DNA from: Novosphingobium pokkalii
GTDB lineage: Bacteria; Pseudomonadota; Alphaproteobacteria; Sphingomonadales; Sphingomonadaceae
Direction: 5' to 3'
DNA: 64,000 nt
NCBI RefSeq assembly: GCF_014652855.1
Contig: NZ_BMZP01000007.1
Location: forward strand, 168,756-232,755
The notes under the pieces: generated by a model
Databases searched by the model: none
The model's input: the letters and a program-made list of their open reading frames with translations, nothing else
Told to the model about the DNA's origin: nothing
In this document: positions 16,458 to 25,517 of the stretch, one piece after another
How positions within the stretch are numbered: position 1 is the stretch's first letter
How the letters are laid out: each line of letters starts with the position of its first letter
Translations under genes and position numbers: made by a program

Positions 16458-17126
16458 TTACTGACCCTGGGTGATCCGCGTGGTCGTGGTCACCGTGCCG
16501 GCGGCCGAGGCGGTGCGCACCGGGCTGTGCGTGGTGCGACGCGCGACCTTCTTCACCGTCACCTTCTTCACCGGGGCGCGGGCGGAGCCTTGCGTGGTAA
16601 CGGTGGTTTCGACCGTGGCCGGGGCAGGCTGCGGCGTGGTCATCGCCACGGCGGCAGCTTCGCGCGCGGCGGCGGCATCGGCGGCCGAGGATTGCGCGGC
16701 GGCCGTCGCCACGTCGGCGCGGGCGTTGGCGGCGTCTGCCTGTTGCTGGGCCGCCTGGGCCTGCGCCTGGGCATCGGCAACGGCGGCGGCGGACTGGCGA
16801 TCGGCCATTTCCGCCTTGTGCTTCTGCATCATGCCGATCGCGGTATCGGCCAGGGCCGAGGCGTGGATCGCATCGTCGATCGCTTCGGGCTTGTGCCCGG
16901 CCGCAAGGTTTTCCTGGGCATGGGCGAGGGCTGCCTTGGCCTGGGCGGTTTCGCCGGGGCGGAACTCGGCGGTGCCGAGCTGTTCGGCCGTGTCGATCTT
17001 GGCCTGGGCGGCGGCAATCGCCTGGCGGGCGCGTTCGGCTTTGCCGGCGGCATGGGCGGGGGCCGAGAAACCGGCGATCATGGCAGTGGCCGCCAGCAGC
17101 GGCGCGACGAGCTTGGTCTTGGTCAT
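16458..17126 (-). CDS. DUF4398-type periplasmic helical protein
   Basis: This 222-residue protein has a signal peptide (MTKTKLVAPLLAATAMIAGFSAPAHA) and a region rich in Ala, Gln and Glu with the DUF4398-like pattern AQAKIDTAEQLGTAEFRPGE, then a long coiled Ala/Gln/Asp stretch. The C-terminus is Thr/Val/Lys/Pro-rich and probably disordered. Start choice is supported by the signal peptide and a GGAG motif 4 nt upstream. The function of this family is poorly defined; some members link to stress or the envelope. Confidence 0.75.
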   Translation of the reverse strand: MTKTKLVAPLLAATAMIAGFSAPAHAAGKAERARQAIAAAQAKIDTAEQLGTAEFRPGETAQAKAALAHAQENLAAGHKPEAIDDAIHASALADTAIGMMQKHKAEMADRQSAAAVADAQAQAQAAQQQADAANARADVATAAAQSSAADAAAAREAAAVAMTTPQPAPATVETTVTTQGSARAPVKKVTVKKVARRTTHSPVRTASAAGTVTTTTRITQGQ

Positions 17127-17454
17127 CGAACGAACTCCATAACGGGATGGGCTCAAAGGGTCTGGCCGGGGACGTGGCCGTGTTGGCAGGGGGAACCGCA
17201 AGCCCTGCGATTGCGTTCCGCCCGGCTTTCGGTTCATCGCCATGGGCGCGCGCCTGGGCTTGAAGCTGTTTCCCGCGCGCGGCGAACCGAACGGAAAGGG
17301 CTTGCGCGCCGCAGCGGCAAAAGAAAGAATGCCAAGTCCAAAACTAGAGATTGGTGCACCAGGCATTGCCGAGGCGCACCCGCCGCCAGTATGGCCGCCG
17401 ACAGTTGGTCTTTTTGCAGGGCCGGGTTGGTCTTTGCACGTTGCCGGAGGGACA
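17127..17454. promoter_or_regulatory. Divergent region between DUF4398 gene and TSUP exporter
   Basis: These 328 nt hold the promoters of two divergent genes. A GGAGGG binding site (17446-17451) precedes the TSUP start. I see no clear sigma-70 motif, hairpin or additional coding frame. Confidence 0.4.
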
Positions 17455-18255
17455 ATGCTGGAACACTTCGACGCCCTGCATGCGGTTGCCGGCCTGCTGG
17501 TCGGCATTCTGGTGGGCTTGACGGGTGTGGGCGGCGGCTCTTTGATGACGCCGATCCTGGTGCTGATCTTCGGCATCAATCCCGGCACGGCCGTGGGCAC
17601 CGACCTGCTGTTTGCCTCGCTGACCAAGATCGTCGGCTCCACCGTGCATGGCAAGCGCAACACCATCGACTGGCCGATCATGGCCCGGCTGGCCGCGGGC
17701 AGCGTGCCCGCCGCGATTGTCGCGCTGGTCGTGCTGTCGTGGGCGGGCAAAGTGGGCAAGCAGACCAGCCACACCATCCTGCTCGTGCTCGGGGTCATGC
17801 TGGTGCTCACGTCCATCGCCACGCTGTTCCAGAAGCGCATCGTCGCGCTGGCGCGTGGGGTGGAGGCAACGCAGGTGGGGCAGGGCACGGCCGATGTCGC
17901 CAAGCCGGTCTGGGCCACGGTGGTGCTCGGCGTGGTGCTGGGCGTGCTCGTCTCGATCTCGTCGGTAGGGGCGGGCGCGATCGGCGTGACGGCGTTGCTG
18001 ATGCTTTATCCCACGCTGCGGATTTCCCGCATCGTCGGCACCGACATTGCCCATGCCGTGCCGCTGACGCTGGTGGCCGGTTTCGGCCACTGGATCATCG
18101 GCGATGTCAATCTGGCGCTGCTGGCGGCACTGCTGCTTGGCTCCATCCCCGGCGTTATCGTCGGCAGCCTGTTGTCCACCCGCGCGCCCGACCGTATCCT
18201 GCGCCCGGCGCTGGCCGCCGTTCTGCTGATATCCGGGATCAAGTTGCTGAGCTGA
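17455..18255 (+). CDS. TSUP/TauE-SafE family anion exporter
   Basis: This 266-residue membrane protein has about eight hydrophobic segments in two repeats. The N-terminal VGLTGVGGGSLMTPILVLIF and the second-half VSISSVGAGAIGVTAL motifs are the family signature. Members move sulfite, sulfoacetate or other organosulfur anions; the substrate is not evident. The stop overlaps the next ATG by one base (TGATG), so it forms an operon with the hydrolase. Confidence 0.9.
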   Translation: MLEHFDALHAVAGLLVGILVGLTGVGGGSLMTPILVLIFGINPGTAVGTDLLFASLTKIVGSTVHGKRNTIDWPIMARLAAGSVPAAIVALVVLSWAGKVGKQTSHTILLVLGVMLVLTSIATLFQKRIVALARGVEATQVGQGTADVAKPVWATVVLGVVLGVLVSISSVGAGAIGVTALLMLYPTLRISRIVGTDIAHAVPLTLVAGFGHWIIGDVNLALLAALLLGSIPGVIVGSLLSTRAPDRILRPALAAVLLISGIKLLS

Positions 18256-19025
18256 TGGACACGACGACGACGTTTTTCGAGAGTTTCGACGGCACGCGCC
18301 TGGCGCTGCACGAAGTGGCGCCGGAAACCGGCCATGGGCGCCCGGTGATCCTGCTGCACGGGCTGTTTTCGTCCGCCCAGGTCAACTGGATCAAGTTCGG
18401 CACGGCGGCGCAACTGGCCGCCGCCGGGTTCCGGTGCCTGATGCCCGATCTGCGCGCGCATGGGCAAAGCGCGGCGCCGCATGGGGCGCAGGCCTATCCC
18501 ACCGACGTGCTGGCGCGCGATGCGCAGGCACTGGTGGCGCATCTGGGCCTCGATCACTTCGATCTCGTCGGCTTTTCGCTCGGCGCGCGGACGGCGGCGC
18601 GCAGCGTGATCGCGGGCATGGCGCCGCGCCGCCTGGTGCTGGCGGGCATGGGCCTGGAAGGGCTGGCCGGCTGGAACCATCGCATGGCCTTCTTCCGCAA
18701 GGTGATCGACGGGTTCGGCACGTTCCGCCATGGCGATCCCGAATACCTGTCACAGCAGTTCCTCAAGACCAGCGGGATCGACCGCGTTGCCGTACGCGAA
18801 CTGCTCGGCGCGATGGAAGATACCGATCCGGCGGCGCTGGCAGCGATCACCATGCCCACGCTGGTGCTGTGCGGAGACCAGGACAACGACAACGGCAGCG
18901 CCGACAAGCTGGCGCAGGCGCTGCCCGACGCGCGGCGCGCCACCATTCCCGGCACGCACATGGGCTGTGTCACGCGGCCCGAGCTGGGCGCGGAACTGGT
19001 TTCATTCCTCACCACTTCGGCTTGA
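18255..19025 (+). CDS. Alpha/beta hydrolase
   Basis: This 256-residue protein has a nucleophile elbow GFSLGAR, an oxyanion HGLF motif in LLHGLFSSAQVNW, an acidic residue in LCGDQDND, and a catalytic His in IPGTHMG near the C-terminus. No signal peptide is present. It resembles small esterases/lactonases; the substrate is unknown. It is translationally coupled to the TSUP exporter, so both may act on the same sulfur- or carboxylate-containing metabolite, which is inference. Confidence 0.85.
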   Translation: MDTTTTFFESFDGTRLALHEVAPETGHGRPVILLHGLFSSAQVNWIKFGTAAQLAAAGFRCLMPDLRAHGQSAAPHGAQAYPTDVLARDAQALVAHLGLDHFDLVGFSLGARTAARSVIAGMAPRRLVLAGMGLEGLAGWNHRMAFFRKVIDGFGTFRHGDPEYLSQQFLKTSGIDRVAVRELLGAMEDTDPAALAAITMPTLVLCGDQDNDNGSADKLAQALPDARRATIPGTHMGCVTRPELGAELVSFLTTSA

Positions 19026-19052
19026 CCTGAGGGCGTTTGGGCGGCACCCCAT

Positions 19053-19089
19053 GGGACACAAGCCGGGCGGCAAGCCCGGCTCGTGTCCC
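19053..19089 (+). other. Strong hairpin before the M2 peptidase gene
   Basis: GGGACACAAGCCGGGC pairs with GCCCGGCTCGTGTCCC across GGCAA, a 16-nt arm with one mismatch and no T run. It lies just before the ribosome binding site AGGGAG (19091-19096) and could be an attenuating or mRNA-stabilising element; a plain repeat is also possible. Confidence 0.6.
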
Positions 19090-19106
19090 CAGGGAGTGCC
19101 CCTTTC

Positions 19107-20942
19107 ATGAAAACCCTCGTTTCAACCATGGCGCTGGTGGTGGCCGCGCTGGCCGCGCCGGCTGCCATCGCTGCGCCAGCCGCACCCGCCACCGCAGCCA
19201 CCGCCACCCCTGCTGATGTCGATGCCTGGCTGGCCCAGGCCGACAAGGCCTATGCCGAGCAGACAGTCACCTCGGGCCGCGCCGAATGGGTCTATGAGAC
19301 CTATATCACCGACGACACCGCGCAGATCACGGCAGACGCCGGCGCGACGATGAGCAAGCTTCAGGTCGCCCAGGCCAAGCAGGCCGCCGAATTTGCCAAG
19401 GTGCCCGGCCTTTCGCCCGAAACCCTGCGCAAGCTGACGATGATCCGCACCCAGATCACCAGCCCGGCGCCCTCCACCCCCGGCGCGGCGGAAGAGTTCT
19501 CCGCGCTCCAGGCGCGTATCCAGGGTCTTTATGGCAAGGGCCATGGCACCCTGCGCGGCCAGCCGATCAACGGCAGCGACATCGAAGAGGCGATGGCCAC
19601 CGATCGCAATCCCGACGAGCTGAAGGAAATGTGGCTGTCGTGGCACGACAGCGTCGGCACGCCGATGAAGGCCGATTACGTGCGGATGGTGGACATCGCC
19701 AATGCCGGCGCGCGCGAGCTGGGCTATGCCGATACCGGCGCCTTGTGGCGCGCGAACTATGACATGAGCCCCGACCAGTTCGCGGCCCTGACCGAAAAGG
19801 TCTGGGCGCAGGTCCGCCCGCTCTACCAGCAGTTGCACTGCTATGTGCGAGGCAAGCTCAACGCCAGGTATGGCGACGCGGTGCAGCCCAGGAAAGGCCC
19901 GATCCGCGCCGACCTTCTAGGCAACATGTGGGCGCAGGAATGGGGCGGCATCTATGATCTCGTCGCGCCGCAGGGCGCGGGCGACATCGGCTATGACCTG
20001 ACCAGCCTGCTCAAGGACAAGGGCTATGACCCGCTGAAGATGGTCAAGACCGGGGAAGGGTTCTACACCTCGCTCGGCTTCCAGCCGCTGCCCGCCACGT
20101 TCTGGCAGCGTTCGCAGTTCACCAAGCCGCGCGACCGCGAGGTGGTGTGCCATGCCTCGGCCTGGGATCTCGACAATGTCGACGATCTGCGCGTGAAGAT
20201 GTGCATCAAGGTGGATGCCTCTGACTTCGTGACGATCCACCACGAGCTGGGCCACAACTTCTACCAGCGCGCCTATAACCAGCAGCCCTCGCGCTGGTAC
20301 ATGGAAGGCGCCAACGATGGCTTCCACGAAGCGATCGGCGACACCATGGCCCTGTCGATCACGCCCGATTACCTGGTCAAGCTGGGCCTGCTTGATCCCG
20401 CCCGCGTGCCGGGGCCGGACAAGGATATCGGCCTGCTGCTGCGCCAGGCGATGGACAAGGTGGCGTTCCTGCCGTTCGGCCTGCTGATCGACCGCTGGCG
20501 CTGGGGCGTGTTCTCGGGCGAGATTGCCCCGGCCAACTATGAAAAGGCGTGGAACGACATGCGCCTAAGCTATCAGGGGGTGGTGCCGCCGGGGCCGCGC
20601 GGGGCCGATGCTTTCGATCCGGGGGCCAAGTATCACGTGCCGGCGGGCGTGCCCTATACCCGCTATTTCCTGGCACGGATCCTGCAATTCCAGTTCTACG
20701 AAGCGGCCTGCAAGGAAGCCGGCTGGAAAGGCCCGCTGCATCGGTGCAGCTTCTATGGCAATCCCAAGGTGGGCGCCAAGCTCGACGCCATGCTCAAGAT
20801 GGGCGCGTCAAAGCCCTGGCCCGACGCGCTGGAAGTCTTCACCGGCACGCGCGAGATGAGCGGCGGGGCCATGCTGCGCTATTTCGCGCCGCTTTCGGCC
20901 TGGCTCAAGAAGCAGAACGCGGGACAGGATTGCGGCTGGTAA
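19107..20942 (+). CDS. Secreted M2-family (ACE-like) dipeptidyl carboxypeptidase
   Basis: This 611-residue zinc peptidase starts with an Ala-rich signal peptide (MKTLVSTMALVVAALAAPAAIA). The zinc site is HELGH at 379-383 with catalytic Glu380, and the third ligand is Glu408 in GFHEAIGD. ACE homologues remove C-terminal dipeptides from peptides; bacterial forms probably scavenge peptides in the periplasm. Start choice follows the signal peptide and the AGGGAG binding site. It is the second secreted peptidase in this region after the S9B enzyme. Confidence 0.94.
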   Translation: MKTLVSTMALVVAALAAPAAIAAPAAPATAATATPADVDAWLAQADKAYAEQTVTSGRAEWVYETYITDDTAQITADAGATMSKLQVAQAKQAAEFAKVPGLSPETLRKLTMIRTQITSPAPSTPGAAEEFSALQARIQGLYGKGHGTLRGQPINGSDIEEAMATDRNPDELKEMWLSWHDSVGTPMKADYVRMVDIANAGARELGYADTGALWRANYDMSPDQFAALTEKVWAQVRPLYQQLHCYVRGKLNARYGDAVQPRKGPIRADLLGNMWAQEWGGIYDLVAPQGAGDIGYDLTSLLKDKGYDPLKMVKTGEGFYTSLGFQPLPATFWQRSQFTKPRDREVVCHASAWDLDNVDDLRVKMCIKVDASDFVTIHHELGHNFYQRAYNQQPSRWYMEGANDGFHEAIGDTMALSITPDYLVKLGLLDPARVPGPDKDIGLLLRQAMDKVAFLPFGLLIDRWRWGVFSGEIAPANYEKAWNDMRLSYQGVVPPGPRGADAFDPGAKYHVPAGVPYTRYFLARILQFQFYEAACKEAGWKGPLHRCSFYGNPKVGAKLDAMLKMGASKPWPDALEVFTGTREMSGGAMLRYFAPLSAWLKKQNAGQDCGW

Positions 20943-20978
20943 ATCCCGCAGCGCAACCGGGCATGGCATGCCTTGATG

Positions 20979-21012
20979 GAGGCCGGATTCTTCGCGAATC
21001 CGGCCTCTGTTG
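20979..21012 (+). terminator. Terminator after the M2 peptidase gene
   Basis: A perfect 12-bp stem, GAGGCCGGATTC / GAATCCGGCCTC, with a 5-nt loop is followed by TGTTGTTG, a T-rich but interrupted tail. Confidence 0.75.
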
Positions 21013-21131
21013 TTGTGCGGCGCAGCGTAACTTCACGATTTCACTGGGTGAATTTACACGCTTGCCAGTCGTGGGCGAGTGTGAGACGCTTTCCTCAACA
21101 AACAAGAACATGTTTTTTGAGGATGCTGGGG

Positions 21132-21653
21132 ATGGAAATCAGACTTCCCGCCATTGCCTGCGCCGTGATCGGCGGCATCATGCTGGCGACCGCGCCCAGC
21201 GCCCGGGCGGAAACGGTTTCGGCCATGACGCCGGCCAGCGTGGTCACCGCGCTCAAGGCGCAGGGCTATCAGGCCACGCTGGGTGAGGATTCCTCGGGCG
21301 ATCCGCTGGTCACGGCCGATATCGGCGGCTGGCGTTCGCAAGTGGTGTTCTACGATTGCAACGAAGTAACCCACGCGGCTTGCCAGTCGTTGCAGTTTTC
21401 CAGCAGCTTCCACCCGGAACGGCCATTCGACGCGGAAAAGGCCGTGGCCTTTGTCAACGCCAACCGCTTTGGCGCGGTCTCGGTGGCGGCGGACAAGTCC
21501 GTCACCGTGTCGTGGGACGTGATCACCGGCAGCGGCATCGACACCTCGGTCTTCGCCATGGTGGTCAAGTCCTATCGCATGGCGCTCGATTCGATCGGCA
21601 GCGAAGTGTTCCTCGCCAGCGGCCACCCGCAACTGGCCAGCGCCGCGCGCTGA
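21132..21653 (+). CDS. YbjN domain exported protein
   Basis: This 173-residue protein has a signal peptide ending APSARA and a YbjN-like domain (VVTALKAQGYQATL, then FYDCNEVTHAACQSLQFSSSF). YbjN-fold proteins are chaperone- or secretion-related and often act on motility or stress. Two Cys in the domain could form a disulfide. The start at 21132 fits a GAGG 9 nt upstream; the in-frame ATG at 21123 abuts GAGG and is less likely. Confidence 0.8.
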   Translation: MEIRLPAIACAVIGGIMLATAPSARAETVSAMTPASVVTALKAQGYQATLGEDSSGDPLVTADIGGWRSQVVFYDCNEVTHAACQSLQFSSSFHPERPFDAEKAVAFVNANRFGAVSVAADKSVTVSWDVITGSGIDTSVFAMVVKSYRMALDSIGSEVFLASGHPQLASAAR

Positions 21654-21756
21654 GCGCGCGCCACCTGACCGAGCTATGGGGAGAGCGGGACGCGAGCCGT
21701 TCCATCCCTGCGGGCTGATCTTGTCGAAGCCTTCCGGCTGCCAATCTTCCCGCCGC

Positions 21757-22215
21757 TTAGCGCGGCTTCCGGGGCGTAATCGTCGCCGCCTTGGCTGCGC
21801 GCCGGCTCTTGCGGCGTTCATAGAGAGCCTTGGCCACCAGGCCGCCGCCGACGAGAATGGCGCCGGGCACGGAGCGGGTGGCCACGCGGGCAATCGCCGT
21901 GCCGACCAGGCTGCCGGCAAGCGAGGGTGCCGGCAGCAGGCCACCGGGGCGGCGCAGCGGCAGGGCCTTGCCCAGCACGCGCCCGGCCATGCCACGCCCC
22001 GCCACACTGCGCGCCAGCAATGCGCTGCCTGCGCTCATGGCAATGTCGGTGAGGATCAGCGTGGTCAGCGGCGTGCCGCCAGCCTTGTCCTTTGGCGCTT
22101 CTTCTGCGGGCGCAACAGTGCCTTTCGCCGGCGCCGCAGTGGTCTCGCCAGTGGTGCCGGTGGCGTCAGTCGCCCCGTGCTGATCGATCTTGGCCGCTTT
22201 GCCCTTGGAAACCAT
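21757..22215 (-). CDS. Small protein with hydrophobic C-terminal half, function unknown
   Basis: This 152-residue frame has a low-complexity Thr/Ala-rich start, then moderately hydrophobic segments with many Leu and Ala and a basic C-terminus (KALYERRKSRRAAKA). No family is recognised. Its placement between the YbjN gene and sspB, and the codon pattern, suggest a real gene conserved in relatives, but the evidence is weak. It may be membrane-associated. Confidence 0.5.
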   Translation of the reverse strand: MVSKGKAAKIDQHGATDATGTTGETTAAPAKGTVAPAEEAPKDKAGGTPLTTLILTDIAMSAGSALLARSVAGRGMAGRVLGKALPLRRPGGLLPAPSLAGSLVGTAIARVATRSVPGAILVGGGLVAKALYERRKSRRAAKAATITPRKPR

Positions 22216-22281
22216 CTGTGGACGCCCCGTATGCCTTGCAGGCCCGCGGCAAGACCCGATTACCTGGGCTGCGGCGGGCGG

Positions 22282-22791
22282 TTACTTCTTGCGGCCGAAA
22301 TCGACCGTGACGACGTTGGAGCCGTCGTCGCTGCGTTCAACGGCGGGCTTGTCGGAAGTTTCCCCGTCGAGCGCCGAAGAATCGTTCTCGGCGTCCTCGT
22401 GGCCTTCCTCGTCCAGATCGTCGGCGGCCTGGAATTGCAGGCCGAAATCCACCGCCGGATCGACAAACGCGGTGATCGCGCGGAATGGAATGATCAGCGT
22501 GGATGGTACCTGGTTGAAGCTCAGCCCCACCGAGAAGCTGTCTTCCTCCACCTTCAAGTCCCAGAACTTGTTCTGGAGCACGATGGTCATCTCGTCGGGG
22601 AAGCGTTCCTTCAGGCGGTTGGGGATCGAAACCCCCGGCGCCCCGGTGCGGAACGTGATGTAGAAGTGGTGCTGGCCGGGAAGCATCCCGCCGGATGCCT
22701 CCACCTGGCCCAGGACGCGGCCTACCACGGCGCGCAGGGCTTCCTGCACGATTTCGTCGTAGGGGATCAGGCTGTCGGGCGTTTCGCTCAT
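22282..22791 (-). CDS. sspB: SspB-family ClpXP adaptor
   Basis: SspB delivers ssrA-tagged and some other substrates to ClpXP. The 169-residue protein shows the alphaproteobacterial SspB pattern: IPYDEIVQEALRAVVGRVL, GQHHFYITFRT and the IIPFRAITAFVDPAVDFGLQF block, then an acidic tail ending in VDFGRKK, consistent with the ClpX-binding tail. The start MSETPDSLIPYDEIV matches the family; an in-frame ATG 24 nt upstream is less likely. It is divergent from hisB. Confidence 0.92.
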   Translation of the reverse strand: MSETPDSLIPYDEIVQEALRAVVGRVLGQVEASGGMLPGQHHFYITFRTGAPGVSIPNRLKERFPDEMTIVLQNKFWDLKVEEDSFSVGLSFNQVPSTLIIPFRAITAFVDPAVDFGLQFQAADDLDEEGHEDAENDSSALDGETSDKPAVERSDDGSNVVTVDFGRKK

Positions 22792-22874
22792 ATCCAGCAC
22801 AACTGGCGCTGGCACGGGCGCGGGTCAAGAGGGAGAGATTGATTCTCGCCCCTCTGGGCGTATAGGCATGCGCC

Positions 22875-23468
22875 ATGCGCACCGGATCGATCACCCGCAC
22901 CACCGCCGAAACCGACATCAAGGTCAGCGTCAACCTCGATGGCACCGGGGTCTATGACGTGAACACCGGGGTCGGTTTCCTCGATCACATGGTCGAGCAG
23001 TTCTCGCGCCATTCGCTGATCGACGTGACGCTGCACGTGAAGGGCGATCTCCACATCGACGCGCACCACACCGTGGAAGACAGCGCGATCGCGCTGGGCC
23101 AGGCGATCGCCCAGGCCCTGGGCGACAAGAAGGGCATCACCCGCTACGGCTCCACCTACGCCCCGATGGACGAGGCGCTGGCTCGCGTGGCGCTGGACAT
23201 TTCCGGCCGCCCGATCCTGGTGTGGAAGGCTGCGTTCAGCCAGCCGCGCCTGGGCACGATGGATACCGAGATGTTCGAGCACTGGTTCCAGTCGCTGTCG
23301 CAGGCGGCCGGCATCACGCTGCACATCGAATGCCTCTATGGCACCAACAACCACCACATCATCGAGGGCATCTACAAGGGCTTTGCCCGCGCCATGGCCC
23401 AGGCCATCGCGATCGACCCGCGCAAGGCCGATGCCATTCCCTCCACCAAGGGGATGCTGGGTGGCTGA
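22875..23468 (+). CDS. hisB: Imidazoleglycerol-phosphate dehydratase
   Basis: HisB catalyses the sixth step of histidine synthesis. The 197-residue monofunctional enzyme has the metal-binding His motifs: [26 protein letters not shown], the [17 protein letters not shown] block and [16 protein letters not shown]. There is no fused phosphatase domain. It overlaps hisH by 8 nt and leads the his genes in this window. Confidence 0.97.
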   Translation: MRTGSITRTTAETDIKVSVNLDGTGVYDVNTGVGFLDHMVEQFSRHSLIDVTLHVKGDLHIDAHHTVEDSAIALGQAIAQALGDKKGITRYGSTYAPMDEALARVALDISGRPILVWKAAFSQPRLGTMDTEMFEHWFQSLSQAAGITLHIECLYGTNNHHIIEGIYKGFARAMAQAIAIDPRKADAIPSTKGMLGG

Positions 23469-24090
23469 GCGGCTCGCCCTGATCGATTATGGCGCGGGCA
23501 ACCTGCGCTCGGTGGCCAATGCGCTGAAAGTGGCCGGGGCCGACGATGTCCTGCTGACATCCGATCCCGATGCGGTGCGCCGGGCCGATCGCGTGGTGCT
23601 GCCCGGCGTTGGCGCCTATCGCGCCTGCGCGCAGGCCTTGCGCGGGGTGGCCGGCATGATCGATGCGCTGGAAGAGCGCGTGCTGGTCGACGGCGTGCCG
23701 TTCCTGGGCATTTGCGTGGGCATGCAACTGCTTGCCTCGCGCGGTGTGGAGCACGGCGTGACCGAGGGGCTCGACTGGATTCCCGGCGAAGTGCGCCTGA
23801 TCGAGCGGACCGACCCGGCGATCAAGGTGCCGCACATGGGCTGGAACGATGTTTCGCCCATGCATCACGCCGATGGCGCCGCGCTGATCAAGGGTGGCGA
23901 GGCCTATTTCCTGCATTCCTACCACTTTGCCGTGGAGCAGGGCAGCGACGTGGCCGCGCTGACCGACCATGGCGGCGGCCTGGTCGCGGCGGTGGCGCGC
24001 GACAACATCCTGGGCGTGCAGTTCCATCCGGAAAAGAGCCAGGCCTATGGCCTGGACCTGCTGTCCCGTTTCCTCGCCTGGAAGCCCTGA
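23461..24090 (+). CDS. hisH: Imidazole glycerol phosphate synthase glutamine amidotransferase subunit
   Basis: HisH hydrolyses glutamine and passes ammonia to HisF. The 209-residue protein starts at a GTG within the end of hisB, giving [17 protein letters not shown], the family N-terminus. The nucleophile is Cys85 in GICVGMQL, and the C-terminal His-Glu lie in VQFHPEKS. The partner hisF lies downstream, separated by a GH130 gene and hisA. Confidence 0.96.
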   Translation: MAERLALIDYGAGNLRSVANALKVAGADDVLLTSDPDAVRRADRVVLPGVGAYRACAQALRGVAGMIDALEERVLVDGVPFLGICVGMQLLASRGVEHGVTEGLDWIPGEVRLIERTDPAIKVPHMGWNDVSPMHHADGAALIKGGEAYFLHSYHFAVEQGSDVAALTDHGGGLVAAVARDNILGVQFHPEKSQAYGLDLLSRFLAWKP

Positions 24091-24129
24091 ACAAGGGGCA
24101 GGCGGAGGAACTGCCAGGCGCCTGACGCT

Positions 24130-24153
24130 TTCCTGACCATATGCATTCAGGAA
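24130..24153 (+). promoter_or_regulatory. Inverted repeat upstream of the GH130 leader ORF
   Basis: TTCCTGA (24130-24136) and TCAGGAA (24147-24153) form a perfect 7-bp dyad around CCATATGCAT, in the hisH-GH130 gap. It could be a repressor operator or a small mRNA stem; it lies 17 nt before a short leader reading frame. Confidence 0.45.
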
Positions 24154-24170
24154 CAACGACAGGAGCAGGC

Positions 24171-24218
24171 ATGGCCATCGCAACGCGGAACATCGGCGCG
24201 CGTGGGGCGGCGGCATGA
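24171..24218 (+). CDS. Possible 15-codon leader peptide coupled to the GH130 gene
   Basis: A short frame encodes MAIATRNIGARGAAA. It has a good AGGAG binding site (24161-24165) 5 nt from its ATG, and its stop overlaps the GH130 start in an ATGA junction. This is the arrangement expected of a leader peptide that couples translation. The peptide shows no run of a single amino acid that would suggest classical attenuation. Whether it is translated is unproven. Confidence 0.4.
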   Translation: MAIATRNIGARGAAA

Positions 24219-25378
24219 CGGCGTTTCCCCATGATCGTCTGGTGATCACGCCCCATGTGATCGATCTGGCGCGTTCGCCGCTGGCCGGGCATTTCGACGC
24301 CGAGACTTATGTGCTCGGCGCGTTCAATCCGGGCATGACGGTGCTGCCCAATGGCAATGTGCTGTTGATGGTGCGCGTGGCCGAGGCGCTGCGCGAGCCC
24401 GTGCGCGACGGCAAGGTCCACGCCATTCGCTGGGACGGCGATGGTCGCGAAATCGGCGGGCAGGCCTTTGGGCGCTACGTACTCGATGCCTGGCCGCTGG
24501 AACTGGTGGACACGCGCGATCCGCGCAAGTTCATGGTGCCCGGCGGTGGCTGGAAAGTCATGGCGCTCACCTCGCTGTCGTGGTTGCTGCCGGTGGAAAT
24601 GACGCCGGACGCGATGGACATCGTGGCCATCCACTATGACAAGGCCATTGCGCCGCAAGGTCCGTGGCAATGCTATGGCCTGGAAGACGCGCGGATTTCG
24701 CGCGTGGCCGAGGGGCAATATCTGATGACCACCTGTTCGGTCAGCCCGGAGCGGCATTCCACCACGCTCTATTCCTCCAACAACGGCCTGGACTGGACGT
24801 TCGAGGGGCTGGTCCTCGATCACCAGAACAAGGACATGCTGATCTTTGAAGGCTTGGTGAACGGGCAGTACTGGGCCCAGACGCGCCCGCTGGGGGACTT
24901 GTGGTTCGCCTATCCCCCTGGCAGCCCCTGGCGGGCCGGCCCGTCGATCAACCTGGCCACCTCGCCCGATGGCCGCCACTGGAAGCCGCACCTTTCGCCC
25001 CACATCCGCCCACGCACCGACAGCACCGCCAGCGCGCGCATGGGCGGCGGCGCGCCGCCGATCCTGACCGAAGTGGCCGGCCGGCGCGGCTGGCTGAGCC
25101 TGTGGCACGGGGTGGAACCCAAGGAAATCGTCGGCGTCTACCGCACGTTCTGGACGCTTCTCGATGAAAACGATCCGACCCGCGTCCTGGCGCAGGGCGA
25201 GGCGCCGCTGCTGGAACCCGATGCCGAACTGACCCGGCCGCTGGAAGACCTGCTCTATCTGCGCGACGTGGTCTTCACCACCGGCGTGATCGACCAGGGC
25301 GACCGCTTCATCATCGCCTCGGGAGAAGCGGACCTGGCGTGCCGGATCACCCATGTGCCCAAGGATGCGATTGGGTAA
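24215..25378 (+). CDS. Glycoside hydrolase family 130-like protein (beta-mannoside phosphorylase/hydrolase fold)
   Basis: This 387-residue protein has the five-bladed propeller pattern of GH130: FNPGMTVLPNGNVLLMVRV near residue 37, YGLEDARIS with Asp158 in the usual acid position, and further blades with SNNGLDW and ATSPDGRHW. GH130 enzymes act on beta-1,2 or beta-1,4-mannosides, often by phosphorolysis. It interrupts the his genes between hisH and hisA. The role in histidine metabolism, if any, is unknown; GC and codon use look like the neighbours. Confidence 0.7.
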   Translation: MTAFPHDRLVITPHVIDLARSPLAGHFDAETYVLGAFNPGMTVLPNGNVLLMVRVAEALREPVRDGKVHAIRWDGDGREIGGQAFGRYVLDAWPLELVDTRDPRKFMVPGGGWKVMALTSLSWLLPVEMTPDAMDIVAIHYDKAIAPQGPWQCYGLEDARISRVAEGQYLMTTCSVSPERHSTTLYSSNNGLDWTFEGLVLDHQNKDMLIFEGLVNGQYWAQTRPLGDLWFAYPPGSPWRAGPSINLATSPDGRHWKPHLSPHIRPRTDSTASARMGGGAPPILTEVAGRRGWLSLWHGVEPKEIVGVYRTFWTLLDENDPTRVLAQGEAPLLEPDAELTRPLEDLLYLRDVVFTTGVIDQGDRFIIASGEADLACRITHVPKDAIG

Positions 25379-25413
25379 GCGGCTGGAATGGGGTTTGAAA
25401 TCAGGCATTTTCT

Positions 25414-25505
25414 CCCCTCCTCTTCAGAGGAGGGGCCGGGGGTGGTGCCGGGCCTTGCGCGAGGTATCCACCACCCCCCAACCCCCTCCTCTGAAGAGGA
25501 GGGGG
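25414..25505. repeat. Head-to-head inverted repeat upstream of hisA
   Basis: Two near-identical palindromes, CCCCTCCTCTTCAGAGGAGG (from 25414) and the matching CCTCCTCTGAAGAGGAGG (ending near 25503), face each other. Between them GGGGGTGGT and ACCACCCCCC form an inner inverted repeat. The architecture (small palindromes head to head with an inner arm) resembles the element in trmD but the sequence differs. It occupies the GH130-hisA gap. Confidence 0.85.
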
Positions 25506-25517
25506 CGTAAGCGAACC

